A stretch of 20,946 bases of DNA from positions 134,017-154,962 of the forward strand of contig NW_014577428.1 in assembly GCF_000485595.1 (NCBI RefSeq). Direction: 5' to 3'. This document shows positions 8,671 through 18,690 of the stretch, piece by piece; position 1 is the stretch's first letter; each line of letters begins with the position of its first letter. Both the position numbers and the translations under genes were made by a program. The DNA is from Priapulus caudatus. Lineage: Eukaryota > Priapulida > Priapulimorpha > Priapulimorphida > Priapulidae. The notes beneath the pieces are model-generated. The model made no database searches. It was given only the letters and a program-made list of their open reading frames with translations, and had not been told where the DNA came from.

Positions 8671-11600
8671 GTAACGTATAGCCATAGTAATGCAGGGTTC
8701 TTCCCAGGCCTTTAATGCTCGGCAGGCCCGGCGACCTTACTTTACCTTCAAAGCTAAAGCTAAATCGCAACATCCCATGACTCTTCTGCCTGGCTCAAGT
8801 ACCTAATTGACATGCCAGCATTTCCAGCTGTTTACTTTCGAGAATGCCAACATAGTTATGCTGTTTTCAAAGCTTGATGTAAATATCTCTGAACTGATCT
8901 TGATGACTTGCATATTGGGGCCGCATATATGACTTGCATAATCGACTCCAATTAGCAGTTGAGGATGAATTGCCTGGCGGCCTGATGTGTCTTCTGAGAC
9001 TCTCGGGGGAACCCTGTAATGAAACCTTGTAAACAAGGATACTATGCAAGCCAGAGTTTATTGCATAGAAATAGAAATACACATAGAATTGCAGGGTGCG
9101 AAATTAACGGGAGTGCGGAGTCAAATACTCCCTGATGTACTGTCGGACTCCCTGATTTGACATATATGCAGGAGTCCGTGTGACTCCCTGAAAATTCTGC
9201 CATACTAACTAGTTCGTTCCGGAGCACGGCCTCACGGAATTACCGTATTTTTTCAGCAAATCTTTAATTTTGAACTTCAGACTACGGACTCCCTCATTTT
9301 GCTGCGGACTCCCTCTTTTTGAGGGCAGGGAGTTCGTTGGACTCCCTTGTTCAAAATTTAATTTCTACCCCTGAATTGACATACCCAGAACCACGTGCGC
9401 AGTGAGTCTCATGGCGTTCGTATGTCACCATAGATGTTTATGTATACACACCTTATGAAAACCTGGCGTTTTTCTTTTGTTAGGTTACAAACTGTTGCTG
9501 ATCATTTCTCATTTATATCAATTATATCACTATTGTGTAAAACAGAGATGTTTGTCAAACTTTCGTAACTATGAACGTTACATTTGGATGGATGGATTAT
9601 TTACATAGCTATTAGTATATACATCACTTCCAAGTAAAACTAGTAGGCTTGTGTTGGTGATAACGAGTCAAGATGGCTACATTATTTTATTAAGCATTCA
9701 TTGATCCTTGCAGTACAGTCAAATTCTCTCAAATGGAAAAACAGAATCTTTGCAGAATTGCATTCCAATCACTAACTCTGCACCTCCGCAGAAAAATGAC
9801 GTTTGCAACCACATGTTATGTAGTAGGCCTATGCGTGTGGCGCAGGGCATTTGGTTATATATGTAGATATATGGCTTTCATATGTTTTTTTCTATTTCTC
9901 TTTATGGTAAAACGCATTGTTTAAATTATTATGTTTTCATTCTGTTGTTTGCTTCTTTGTTTTAATTCATTACGCATATAGTGCATTGTATTTTCGTTTC
10001 ATATTTTAACTAATTTCCATTCTGTTGTGATTGTATAGCCTGATGAAGAGAGATACTCTCGAAAGCTTGCTGATTAAAATTTTACACCTCATTCTATTTT
10101 CCCATATTAATTTTCATTATTACATGGGTGTCCATTTTTACTAACGTTATCCATGGGTGTACGGTATTCTGATTCTACGTATTTCTTTTTGTTTTAAACA
10201 GATGTCTGTGTTGCAAGGACCAACCTGGCAATTATGGATTATTTGCACAGCCGTGTTTAGATCGAATACGCATACCGTGGATTGGAGGTGCAGTCAAAGT
10301 AAATCTGGGCATGATATGTCCCATGTTTCTGATACCATCATTCATAGGCCTGGCTGCAACCAGTTGTACAATGACTGTCATTGTAGCTGTTTCCCTGCCA
10401 ATTGTCTTCTTTTTACTCTACATAAATGTAAGTGTTTTACGTAAGAGGTTATTTAGGTTATTTCTTTTTATTATTTTATGTTTGTCATAAACTGACTAGT
10501 CAAAACAGTAAAACGTATTCTTCTTATTTTCCTTTTATACAGAGGTAATGTAGCCTTGTGTAACTGTATTCTACTAGTGGGGGCTTGGCATTGCCTGGGC
10601 TTATTTGGTAGCAAAATGTGATGTGGTCATACTTGAAGTGAAAACACTAAAGATGAAATATCACTAGAATATATATACATTAAATTGTGTAGTCAGTGAG
10701 TGAATAGAAATAAGGCTTCTGGATAGACAACATTAAATAGCGTAGCATGAAAGGCGACTATAATAAAGACAATAGTTATACAATGTTCAGTGAGGAGAAA
10801 TGTGTAATTAAAGGGTTAACATGAGAAAACGCAAGGCAATGTAACGTAACATAATTATTAAATATAACATACAGTTGGCTAACATACAATATAGCATAAG
10901 TGAGGCTATGAGACCACAAATTAGCTTGACATTATGTTAGCATAGCAGAGGATAACCAGCTGACCATGGAATAGTAGTGTGATACAGCAACAGTGATAAG
11001 TGCATACAGACAACATAAGCACACTGCCATGTGACATATTGTAGTGATGTTCATTTCATCTTATATATAGAATTTGTTCTTACATGGTGTGTGGTGTGTG
11101 CCAGTGATGATCACAGACATAGAGTATAAATATTGATAGGTTTATTACCTCCGCCAAGGGGTTGGCAGGAGGTTATGTTTTCATCGGCATGTGTTTGTTT
11201 CTTTGTGTACAGCCTAACTCAAAAACCTATGGACGGATTGTCATGAAATTTTCAGGATAGGTCAGAAATGGGGTAACTTAGAATTGATTACATTTTGGTG
11301 ATGATCCCGATCCAATTAATCAAATTTTCAGGATAGGTCAGAAATGGGGTAACTTAGAATTGATTACATTTTGGTGGTGATCCGGATCCACCAATTAATT
11401 AATTAATAAATTAAATTTTTAGGATAGGTCAGAAATGGGCTAACTTAGAATTGATGACATTTTGGTGGTGATCCGGATCCAATTAATTATTTAATTAATT
11501 GATTAATTAATAAAAAAAAAATTCACAGTGAGAGAATTGAGCTGCCTTGGCAGAGGTCTGCGCTTTTCGAGTGCTCTAGTTCTATATATGTTACGACAGA

Positions 11601-14600
11601 CATAGACTGCAACTTGCACCTCTGCATGGGCATGTCATGCTCTCACCCAATCACAGGCCCCGTACCTAGCCACAAGTCCCCTTCTCGCTTTACGCTATGT
11701 GGCGAGAAGTTCATAAGCAGATGCAAGTGAGAAAACCTTGTGGCTAGCACAGCGCTGTATCAAAACCTACTAATACCTAACTTTTGATGGTTCCTATAGC
11801 TTCTCTATACTTTCACACCATTGTTAAAGGAATACTTAATAGGATAACTTAGCATAACTAAGGCTGTGTCGTTGCTTACAATGATAATGGCGACACTACT
11901 ATCCATAGACATAGACATAGACATTAGATATTGACTCTTTCTCTAGCATTGACCTTAGGAGCTGGAAACGATCATTTCTGGTCTTTGCCAAGGAAGCTAA
12001 ACTCACAGGGTTTGATGGGGAAACTAACCTCTAGTTTGATATCTTCTAAAAGAAGGAGATGTGAGATAATGCAAAACTCGTTTAATTCTTGTCACGTACA
12101 AGAGAGGTCGTTAGAGGAGATTGTGGCACGTCTCTCAAGATATGGTCATCTCAGTTTTTCCTTGTTTGTTCAATTTCTGTCAGCATAAATGATTTTTTGC
12201 AATTTCCAGGCTCCATATATGGCTGTAATCAGCCGTGTAGTTCATTATGAGATCTGGCACCCATGCACTGACATTGTGCTTATAGAACCTAGTATAGATA
12301 ACGCCATTGTAAATGCAAGCCATTTTACGCCGATCGCATTATCGTGACGTAGAGATTCCTTGATTCAAAGCCTAAAATGGTTATTTATTGTAAAAATGAA
12401 TAAGACAAGTTAATTCATTGAGTTTTGGATCTTTGATTGAGTATTTGGTTCTTTAACAGCTGCACGAGCTTTCACAATAATTGGACGTTTTATTTATGGG
12501 ATCGTGAAAATGCTATGTGTAACCTTCTTCATAGAAGACAAGTAATTAAAATTTCAAGAATTATGATTAAGAATTCACACTACCACCGTGAATTACAAGT
12601 TTGTAATGTCAGAGTAAGCATAATTATCAACTTAATTAAATTTTTAAATAGTAGAGGTTTGAATGCATGGTAATAAGCTGCTGAAATACTAAGGATTTCA
12701 GACAATGTAATTTGTAGTTGTATCTTACTTCTTTTTTTATCCATTTCAGTTTTTGCGATTTCATCCGAAATCCAGACTCTTCTGCTCATGGTTCTGGTCA
12801 TCGTGTGGATTCCTTCTATGGGTACTTGAGTACATGGTAATGGCATACCGTGAAATCCTGCTCTCAGAAAACCTGGCACTGCTATTTCTGGTTGGAGTTG
12901 CCATTTACTTTTACCTTCTCACAAAAGGTAATCCCGGAATTGTTGGACACAGCACTCGTTTTGATTCGTCTGAAGACTCGGCCAGAGATACTGTGCTAGA
13001 TATTAACACACCGAAAGTTGGCATTGTTGAAAGTGAAAGCCAGTCGCAACCTGCAGTGGATGGGCAGAGACGTGTGTCGTGCAATGTTTGTAAGATTGAG
13101 CAGGGATCACGCACATCTCACTGTAAACTATGTGGAGTATGTATTGACAGACGTGACCATCACTGCTTGTGGTAAGTGTTAGCTTAAAGTTTTAAAGGAA
13201 CACATGACCCCTAACTTCCTTGCATATTTTGAGTTAAAATAGGTTTAAATTATGCCACATAAAAATGTCATTGTTTAGTATTCATTAGAAATAATTTTTC
13301 TAAATGTTTTAAAACTGACAGCTTTACTGTTGCTTACAACGAGGGTGGTGCCACTACAAGCTCAACACAACTTTATTGCTGATGGCTACTGACCAAGGGT
13401 GTTTCTTATTCATAAATTTAAGAGGAGAAGGATTGCGATATCTTATAAACAACTCGTGGTTTCAGTTATAATATGAAGAAATTTGTCCGATTACACCTAT
13501 TTCAATCTGAAAAATTACCCAAAATATTTCTCAGGAATGCGTGAGCATATAGCAGATGTTGAGAGCTAAGTGAATTAAATTGTGATGGTGAATGATTAAC
13601 ACAAACTGTTATTGCTGAAAGTAATAAATATTGAGCTTATTTTTACAATACAATTTTATAATTAAATGATATTAATTTCATCTATTTGTAACTGTGGTTC
13701 TACTGATTGCTTCCAGGATCAATCACTGCATTGGGGCAAACAATCATCGTTCCTTCGTCTTGTGTCTGATGTTCTTCACATTGGCCTGCAGTTATGGTGC
13801 ACACCTCACTATGACCACAGTGTGCACGCCAGACATGTATCTTGACTATTTCCTGCTCCCTGTAAACTGTCAATTTGTCTACAGCGATATGCAGTGAGTG
13901 CTGATACAGCTTTCTGTAGTTTAAGGAGGGGTACCAATATAGAGATTGATCTTATAGGAATTGCAAATATATGCAGCAGCTCATATACATTCCCACAAAG
14001 AAATTCTTTACTTCGTTTTTTTTTCCTTTACACACTTATTCTATAATTGTGTAGCGAAGATAAAAATATAATTAGACAATTTATTCATAGAAACTAAACT
14101 TGAAACAATCAACTTTGAAATTTTGACATTGTACAGGTGACATATTGTAAGAATCTGCTGAGAATAACAACTGTATTTTACACTGCAGCATTGGCGTGTC
14201 TTTCGTCAGCGCACTCTACGCTGCACTGCTAGCAATCCTGGGAGCCATGTGTTTGGTACAACAGTTCATGCTGATCTGTCGGAGCCTGACAGTTTACGAG
14301 TGGCGTAAAAACCGCTATAATGCGCTCATCGGCTGCAATATGGGGTGAGACCACCTATACTACTCGTGCTTTTAGACACAAACTAAAAGAGTAGAGTGTG
14401 TTAACGGATCTTTAACACACTCTACTCTTTTAGTTTGAGACTAAAAATAGGGATTCATAAGTGTGTCTAAATGTAAGTAACCTATTTGCTATCCTGCATT
14501 CCATGAGAGAACCTTGTCTCTTCTGATAAATTGCTCCTTTTTTCTAGGTGCAAGACATTTATTGGTGTGTAATGTTGTACATCTTTACTAAGATCAGAAG

Positions 14601-16917
14601 TAGATAATAGGGAAGGAGTGTGACTTCAATAAACAAGGGAAATTCGTCATTTACTAGCCTTAGAATACCTACGATTTACTACGCGTAACTCAACCAAACA
14701 GTACATTTGCCTAGCATCATGCGAAATCGTTTCCTCGTATACACCCGCAATCCGGAGATACAGACTAAAAGGTATGACACGATTTTTCATTCTGTTGCCA
14801 GCAAAACGAATCCATAACCCGCTAACTTGAAACAAAGGGCAGCTACTAGTACTAACGACTCTTGCGCACTCTAGTGCCCTCGGCGATGCGGTGTGGCTCG
14901 CTGGGAGATTGGAGCTGGAGCTGCTGCTGATTGCAGTGGGCGTGCGTGCGTGGGGGGCATACCAGCTGTAAATATGTCAAAGATTAGCTCGCCGAGTGTT
15001 GCGTCGATGTCCAATCTCCCAGTGAGCCACACCGCATCGCCGAGGGCACAAGAGTGCGAAAGAGTTGTTAGTAGCTGCCTTTTGTTTCAAGTTAGGCGGG
15101 TTATGGATTCGTTTTGCTGGCAACAGAATGGAAAATCGTGTTGTACGTTTTAGTCTGTATCTCCGGATTGCGGGTGTATACGAGGAAACGATTTCGGACG
15201 ATGCTAGGCGAATGTACTGTGTACGATTTGAGCTCAAGTTGGTTGAGTTATGCGTAGTAAATCGTAGGTATTCTAAGGCTAGTAAATGACGAATTTCCCT
15301 TGTTTATTGAAGTCACACTCCTTCCCTATTATCTACTTCTGCTAAGATGCATTCCCATTTATGTGTATTTCTGTGTGCATTTGTCTACATGATTGCATGC
15401 CTGAACATATATAGCACAGTTACTGAATTGCTTAACTGTTATACACCACACCGTTGTCGCAGTGACACTATATCTATATCCAGTTTTAACAGGCATAGTT
15501 TTTAGCTCGCCTTGACATTGTCAAGATGGGCTATTGCCATGGGGTGTCGTCCGTCAGCATTTTGCTACGGTCAACGATAACTCAAGAACCGTTTGACCCA
15601 AATGTTTCAAATTGCATATAGTTGTTACTCCTATGGGAGAGATGTGAACGCCCTATTCTAGAGCACGCCAGTCGACCTACATTCGAGCCACGTCCACTTT
15701 TTGGCAAAAATGGAAATGGCCATAAGTCAATTCAGGTTCAATGGATTTTGCTCATTTCTAGTATGTGAATGAATGAGGACTGGCCCCAAAACATATCACA
15801 CAGGTTTTGATTTTTTTTTTTTAATTATGCAAATTAGATCGATTTTGGCAATTTCACTATGCATTTCAGTGTCTGCCTACGGTCAACGATAACTTAAGAA
15901 CCGCTTGACCCACATGTTTCAAATTGCATGCAGTTGTTACTCCTCATAACATAATGTTACTCTTCTGGGAGAGGTTTGAACGTCCTATTTTGGAGCACGC
16001 CAGTCGACCTACTTTCGAGCCACGTTCACTTTTTGTCAAAAATGGAAATGGCCATAAGTCAGGTTCAACGGATTTTGCTCATTTCTAGTATGTGAATGAA
16101 TAAGGACTGGGCCCAAAACATATCACACGGTTTTGATGTTTTTTTTAAATTATGCAAATTTGGTAGATTTTTTTCAATTTCACTATGCATTTCAGTGTCT
16201 GCCTACGGTCAACGATAACTCAAGAACCGTTTGACCCACATGTTTCAAATTGAATACAGTTGTTACTCCTATGAGAGAGATTTGAACTTCCTATTTTGAA
16301 GCATGCCAGTCAACCTACTTTCGAGCCACGCCCACTTTTTTGCAAAAATGAAAATGGCTATCTAAATTCATTCGATTTTGTTAAATTTTGGTATGTGAAT
16401 GTGTAAGGCTAGCCCCAAAACAGTTGTTACTCCTATAGGAGAGATGACAACATCCTAATACGTTTATTTCGTCTAACTGGTCAACAACTCTACAATCATA
16501 CGTGTAATATTGTGTTTTAAATTCTTCGCTACAGTAATTTGACTGGAATATTTTATTGTTTTTATTTGCGCGATATTCGAAAACCAAAATGGCGAACATT
16601 TAGGCGTAGCGCCATCTCTCGTCAATATTTCAGACTTTCAGATCTGAAACATTTATTTTCGCATCAAAACTTATGCATATATCATTATCAAGAGTATATA
16701 ATGGGAGATATATGCTATATAATTGGAGTTCTCCCATATATACTCTTAATTATATTATCCCCCCCTCCCTCTTCTATTACACCCAAGGTGAGCTACAGTG
16801 TCATTGACACTTTCATTTCTTTACAGGTCGCACCAAAACCTTGGATGTATCAGAAACTGTTGTCAGTTCTGGTTTCAATCAAGGCCAGGTCATTACATCA
16901 GCATCACCGAGGTGTAA
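8564..16917 (+). CDS. ZDHHC23: ZDHHC23-like protein S-palmitoyltransferase, six coding exons, full length
   Basis: Join of 8564-8670, 10202-10427, 12750-13171, 13717-13893, 14189-14344 and 16827-16917 (1179 nt, 392 aa). All five introns are GT-AG and every junction keeps frame. Seen in the product: Cys clusters at residues 6-8, 24-27 and 37-40; RIPW at 59-62; hydrophobic segments at about 71-90, 92-110, 121-142 and 152-168; NPG at 172-174 (the DPG-like motif); the cysteine-rich domain C222, C225, H235, C236, C239, C242, D247-H248-H249-C250, C256; segments at about 265-287 and 312-341; a TTxE-like TVYE at 345-348; C-terminus ITEV. Known of the family: DHHC enzymes attach palmitate to cytosolic cysteines at membranes, with the DHHC Cys (C250) as the acyl intermediate. 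From memory, human ZDHHC23 has about 409 aa, the same order of parts, and binds the nNOS PDZ domain through its C-terminus. The N-terminal CCCEYI block, RIPW and the tail are what point to ZDHHC23 rather than another DHHC. The start follows an in-frame TAA (8561-8563). No key residue is missing. Confidence 0.93.
8671..10201 (+). other. Intron 1 of the ZDHHC23-like gene
   Basis: A 1531-bp GT-AG intron. It holds transposon copy B and, at about 10038-10080, a segment with CCTGATGAAGAG and TCTCGAAAGCTTGC that reads like the 3' end of a dispersed repeat, with a small GAGAG/CTCTC hairpin. Nothing else is recognisable. Confidence 0.75.
9092..9373. mobile_element. Miniature inverted-repeat transposon, copy B (282 bp), in intron 1
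   Basis: Closely similar to 7831-8191 in the same orientation, with the same CAGGG... and ...CCCCTG ends. It is flanked by a perfect 5-bp direct repeat AATTG (9087-9091 and 9374-9378). No coding capacity. The ends and the short duplication do not let me assign a superfamily with confidence. Confidence 0.85.
10202..10427 (+). CDS. ZDHHC23: ZDHHC23-like coding exon 2 (residues 36-111)
   Basis: Acceptor AG at 10200-10201, donor GTAAGT at 10428. Intron phases are 2 on entry and 0 on exit. It encodes the end of the Cys-rich part, the DRIRIPW motif and the first two hydrophobic segments. The reading frame that starts with the exon's own ATG at 10202 is a different frame and does not match the family. 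Confidence 0.92.
10428..12749 (+). other. Intron 2 of the ZDHHC23-like gene
   Basis: A 2322-bp GT-AG intron. It contains the 11148-11575 element, a nested inverted repeat at 11667-11746 (TAGCCACAAG/CTTGTGGCTA around CTTCTCGC/GCGAGAAG) and a short CATAGA repeat near 11904-11923. The open frame at 11931-12188 has no recognisable homology. Confidence 0.75.
11148..11575. mobile_element. Miniature element with CCTCCGCCAAGG/CCTTGGCAGAGG ends
   Basis: CCTCCGCCAAGG at 11148-11159 is mirrored, with one mismatch, by CCTTGGCAGAGG at 11545-11556, and the usual tail follows to about 11575. Inside, a unit beginning AAATTTT(C/T)AGGATAGGTCAG occurs three times (about 11246, 11322 and 11413), each followed by ACATTTTGGTG and a GATCC-rich end. 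From memory, elements with this text are abundant across marine invertebrate genomes. Confidence 0.8.
12750..13171 (+). CDS. ZDHHC23: ZDHHC23-like coding exon 3: membrane segments 3-4 and the zinc-binding DHHC domain (residues 112-252)
   Basis: Acceptor AG at 12748-12749 after a T-rich tract, donor GTAAGT at 13172. It encodes two hydrophobic segments, the NPG motif, a hydrophilic acidic/Ser-rich cytosolic linker of about 45 residues (177-221), and the first part of the DHHC domain up to DHHCLW. The DHHC motif (residues 247-250) lies at the very end of the exon, so the domain is split by intron 3. Confidence 0.96.
13172..13716 (+). other. Intron 3 of the ZDHHC23-like gene
   Basis: A 545-bp GT-AG intron that splits the DHHC domain right after DHHCLW. 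AT-rich; no other element noticed. Confidence 0.85.
13717..13893 (+). CDS. ZDHHC23: ZDHHC23-like coding exon 4: end of the DHHC domain and membrane segment 5 (residues 252-311)
   Basis: Acceptor TTCCAG ends at 13716, donor GTGAGT at 13894, phase 2 on both sides. The Trp252 codon is split across the previous junction. It encodes INHCIGANNH, the standard follow-on to DHHC that contains the last zinc ligand, C256, and then a hydrophobic segment at about 265-287. Confidence 0.95.
14189..14344 (+). CDS. ZDHHC23: ZDHHC23-like coding exon 5: membrane segment 6 and TTxE-like motif (residues 311-363)
   Basis: Acceptor TGCAG ends at 14188, donor GTGAGA at 14345, phase 2 on both sides. It encodes a hydrophobic stretch at 312-341 and then SLTVYEWRKNRYN, in the position of the family TTxE motif. 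If intron 5 were not spliced, a TGA at 14346-14348 would end the protein right after residue 363. Confidence 0.9.
14370..14446. repeat. Intronic hairpin with 35-bp arms
   Basis: Arms 14370-14404 and 14412-14446 pair with two mismatches. The inner 25 bases are perfect. The loop is seven bases. It starts 25 bases after the exon 5 donor. Confidence 0.85.
14548..14572 (+). CDS. Possible alternative terminal exon of the ZDHHC23-like gene
   Basis: A strong acceptor (pyrimidine-rich tract and TAG ending at 14547) lies 203 bases after the exon 5 donor. Splicing there restores frame and adds CKTFIGV before a TAA at 14570-14572. The isoform would lack the conserved tail and the ITEV ending. No homology supports these seven residues. 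Confidence 0.3.
14595..15341. mobile_element. 747-bp foldback element with 7-bp target duplication, in intron 5
   Basis: Ends CAGAAGTAGATAATAGGG and its exact inverse. Arms 14595-14912 and 15011-15341 match over their whole length with scattered substitutions and an insertion near 15228. The spacer is 98 bp. Flanking CTAAGAT occurs at 14588-14594 and again at 15342-15348. The similar open frames on both strands of the arms simply reflect the inverted repeat. No transposase. Confidence 0.9.
14628..14633 (+). terminator. AATAAA polyadenylation signal inside the intron 5 foldback element
   Basis: A canonical hexamer 55 bases after the stop of the possible alternative terminal exon. It lies in the left arm of the 14595-15341 element, so if it is used, the transposon supplies the 3' end. 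The right arm carries the complement, facing the other strand. Confidence 0.3.
15515..16448 (+). repeat. Tandem repeat of three units, about 312-326 bp each, in intron 5
   Basis: CTACGGTCAACGATAACT begins units at 15565, 15877 and 16203. The third unit is shorter and ends in a displaced fragment (AGTTGTTACTCCTAT, about 16421-16435). A lead-in at 15515-15560 contains the small hairpin CTTGACATTGTCAAG. The units differ by substitutions and small indels, so this is not a recent duplication. Confidence 0.85.
16690..16747. repeat. AT-rich hairpin 80 bases upstream of exon 6
   Basis: AAGAGTATATAATGGGAGA near 16690-16708 pairs with TCTCCCATATATACTCTT near 16730-16747, with one bulged base and a loop of about 20 bases. 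Pairing weakens outside this. Confidence 0.6.
16827..16917 (+). CDS. ZDHHC23: ZDHHC23-like terminal coding exon 6 with PDZ-ligand C-terminus (residues 363-392)
   Basis: Acceptor TTTCTTTACAG ends at 16826; stop TAA at 16915-16917. In the joined frame it reads HQNLGCIRNCCQFWF and ends ITEV. This resembles the vertebrate ZDHHC23 tail (pattern N-x-G-x-x-R-N-x-x-Q-F), which is why I prefer it to the nearer acceptor at 14547. The link to exon 5 spans a 2482-bp intron full of repeats, so it rests on homology and frame. Confidence 0.8.
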
Positions 16918-18359
16918 AGCTGTCACATCTGCACCTGCATCATCTAATGCTATTAATAGCATTTTGTTTTGTTCATGCATTACAATGTTTAATATAACAA
17001 ATATTCATTTGCATGATATATGTCTGAACCTATTTCATCTTACAATTATTGCACTGACGTTCTGTTACATAATCTGTGTTAGTTATGTTGTTTCAGCATC
17101 ATACCATGCAAATTCAACAGGTTCAAACACTTCCATTACAGCTGATTCGAGTCCACAAAAATGGTATTATGAAATGGTATTGTATAACATTCTAGTATAA
17201 TAGATTCTTTAAATTAGTTCCATGTAATATATTTTCTCACTTTGAAATCAGCGACAGAAAATTCTAAGTGACATGTAGTAAAGTAAGTTACCATGACGTC
17301 ATTCACCATTGAAATGAAGTTTCGCAACCAGAAAATATGTGAGTAACTGAGTGCTGAAATACGATGCAAAAATGCCCAGTGTGTTTTCCTTTTAAGGTAA
17401 AATATTTATTAAAATTATTTTCCAATGTTTAAACGTGTTGGAAATCGATTGCTTATAACACTGGTGATGCCATTGTTTGTACTGCTAGCTCACAGTCTGA
17501 AACATATTTGACATTGTTATGGAAGTTCCTAATGGATTCTCTTTTTTGTAAAATTATAAATTTGAATGTCTGGTAACAGCTATTTGTCAGCATTACTATT
17601 TTTATGCAACCATGTATCACAATATACTGTAAAATTCTAGACAGGTATACCATGTAGCGCAAAGGTTAGGACACAGTGAAGTGGCGATGAGCAGCTGTAA
17701 ATTTGATGATATTGCTAGAAAATTATATTAGTTATGAGACTTTTATAGGCGACTTGGGAAAATGCTTGAAAACAGACATGACATAAGACAAAGAGCTTAT
17801 AATCATCATCATAAGCTCTGCGTTTAAGATAAATAGTGCTGACGATAGTGTAGATATTTTACAATTTCTCTGCTATTTGATGAGCAATATATAGTAAGCA
17901 GTGAGAACAAGATGTTCGCATCTCACGCAACGTGGCTGCACAAAGCATAAATTTTACTATGATTTTACGAATAATTAGTTGATCGAATTGTGTTGACGAT
18001 AAGAATGGGCATATCTATAATAGTAGTAATACATATAACATATACAATATATATATATATAATATTATTATATATATAATTAATGCATAATCAAATAATA
18101 AACGAGCAAGGAAAGCTTGTTTATCCTAATAAAATTGGGGGATGGGGATGAGGGTGGGTATGGGTGGTGTGGGGGGTTACGTGTCCACCACATAGAATGT
18201 ATCAGGGAAACACAAGTTCACACATTAAAGATCATATTAATACCCTGTTATTACCCTGTTTTAATGATGAGAAAATACCACTGTAGAGAATTTATGTGAT
18301 GATACGGTAATTTCATGCAACCAAGTCAGCATACAAACCTGAAATCAAGTCCTTCCAAC
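16918..18359. other. 3' flank of the ZDHHC23-like gene
   Basis: Probable 3' UTR followed by AT-rich intergenic sequence, with a TA-rich palindromic patch at about 18045-18082. No second gene is recognisable. Confidence 0.45.
18097..18102 (+). terminator. Candidate polyadenylation signal downstream of the ZDHHC23-like gene
   Basis: AATAAA about 1.2 kb after the stop at 16917; an ATTAAA at about 17408-17413 is nearer. Either could end the transcript. In such AT-rich DNA the hexamers alone are weak evidence. Confidence 0.2.
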
Positions 18360-18690
18360 TTCAAGCTGCGTTCACACGAGATACACGGCCTCGCTGGTTC
18401 CGTACTTATCTGGTGCTGAATTCGGCTGAAATACCGTGCTAACACAACCCGAAGCGTTCACACGAGAATCGAGGCTTAGCTGGCTAGGTATAATATAGAC
18501 TGGTACCCGGTCGACAGTTCCACACGCTACTGCGGTGCGCAGTTGCGGTGCGCTGTTGGCGCGCGCAAAATATCTATCATGTTTGATTTTTCTGGCTCAG
18601 CGCCGCCGAATGCGCACCGTGTGCGGGGGCCTTTAGCATATCAAAAATATATATAAAAAAGTGGGCGGAGCTTACTTTAGGCCAGTGGCA
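18360..18690. repeat. GC-richer patch, likely dispersed-repeat fragments
   Basis: GCGTTCACACGAGA occurs at 18368-18381 and 18454-18467. The segment to about 18620 is GC-richer than its surroundings and is followed by GTGGGCGGAGCTTA near 18661. It looks like repeat-derived sequence, but I cannot name it. Confidence 0.4.

Larger units (their letters stand above)
14345..16826 (+). other. Intron 5 of the ZDHHC23-like gene, mostly repeats
   Basis: A 2482-bp GT-AG intron. In order: a hairpin (14370-14446), a possible alternative terminal exon (14548-14572), a 747-bp foldback element, a three-unit tandem repeat, and an AT-rich hairpin (16690-16747) close to exon 6. Confidence 0.75.

Noticed and set aside
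10157-10444. 95-codon open frame across exon 2
   Set aside because: It is in a different frame from the exon; the family match (DRIRIPW, membrane segments) is in the spliced frame.
14343-14348. Ending the palmitoyltransferase at TGA 14346 by intron retention
   Set aside because: A good donor (GTGAGA) sits there, and exon 6 supplies a tail like that of vertebrate ZDHHC23.
14647-15289. Similar open frames on both strands (SLYLRIAGVYEETIS)
   Set aside because: They are the two arms of one inverted repeat translated twice; no known protein.
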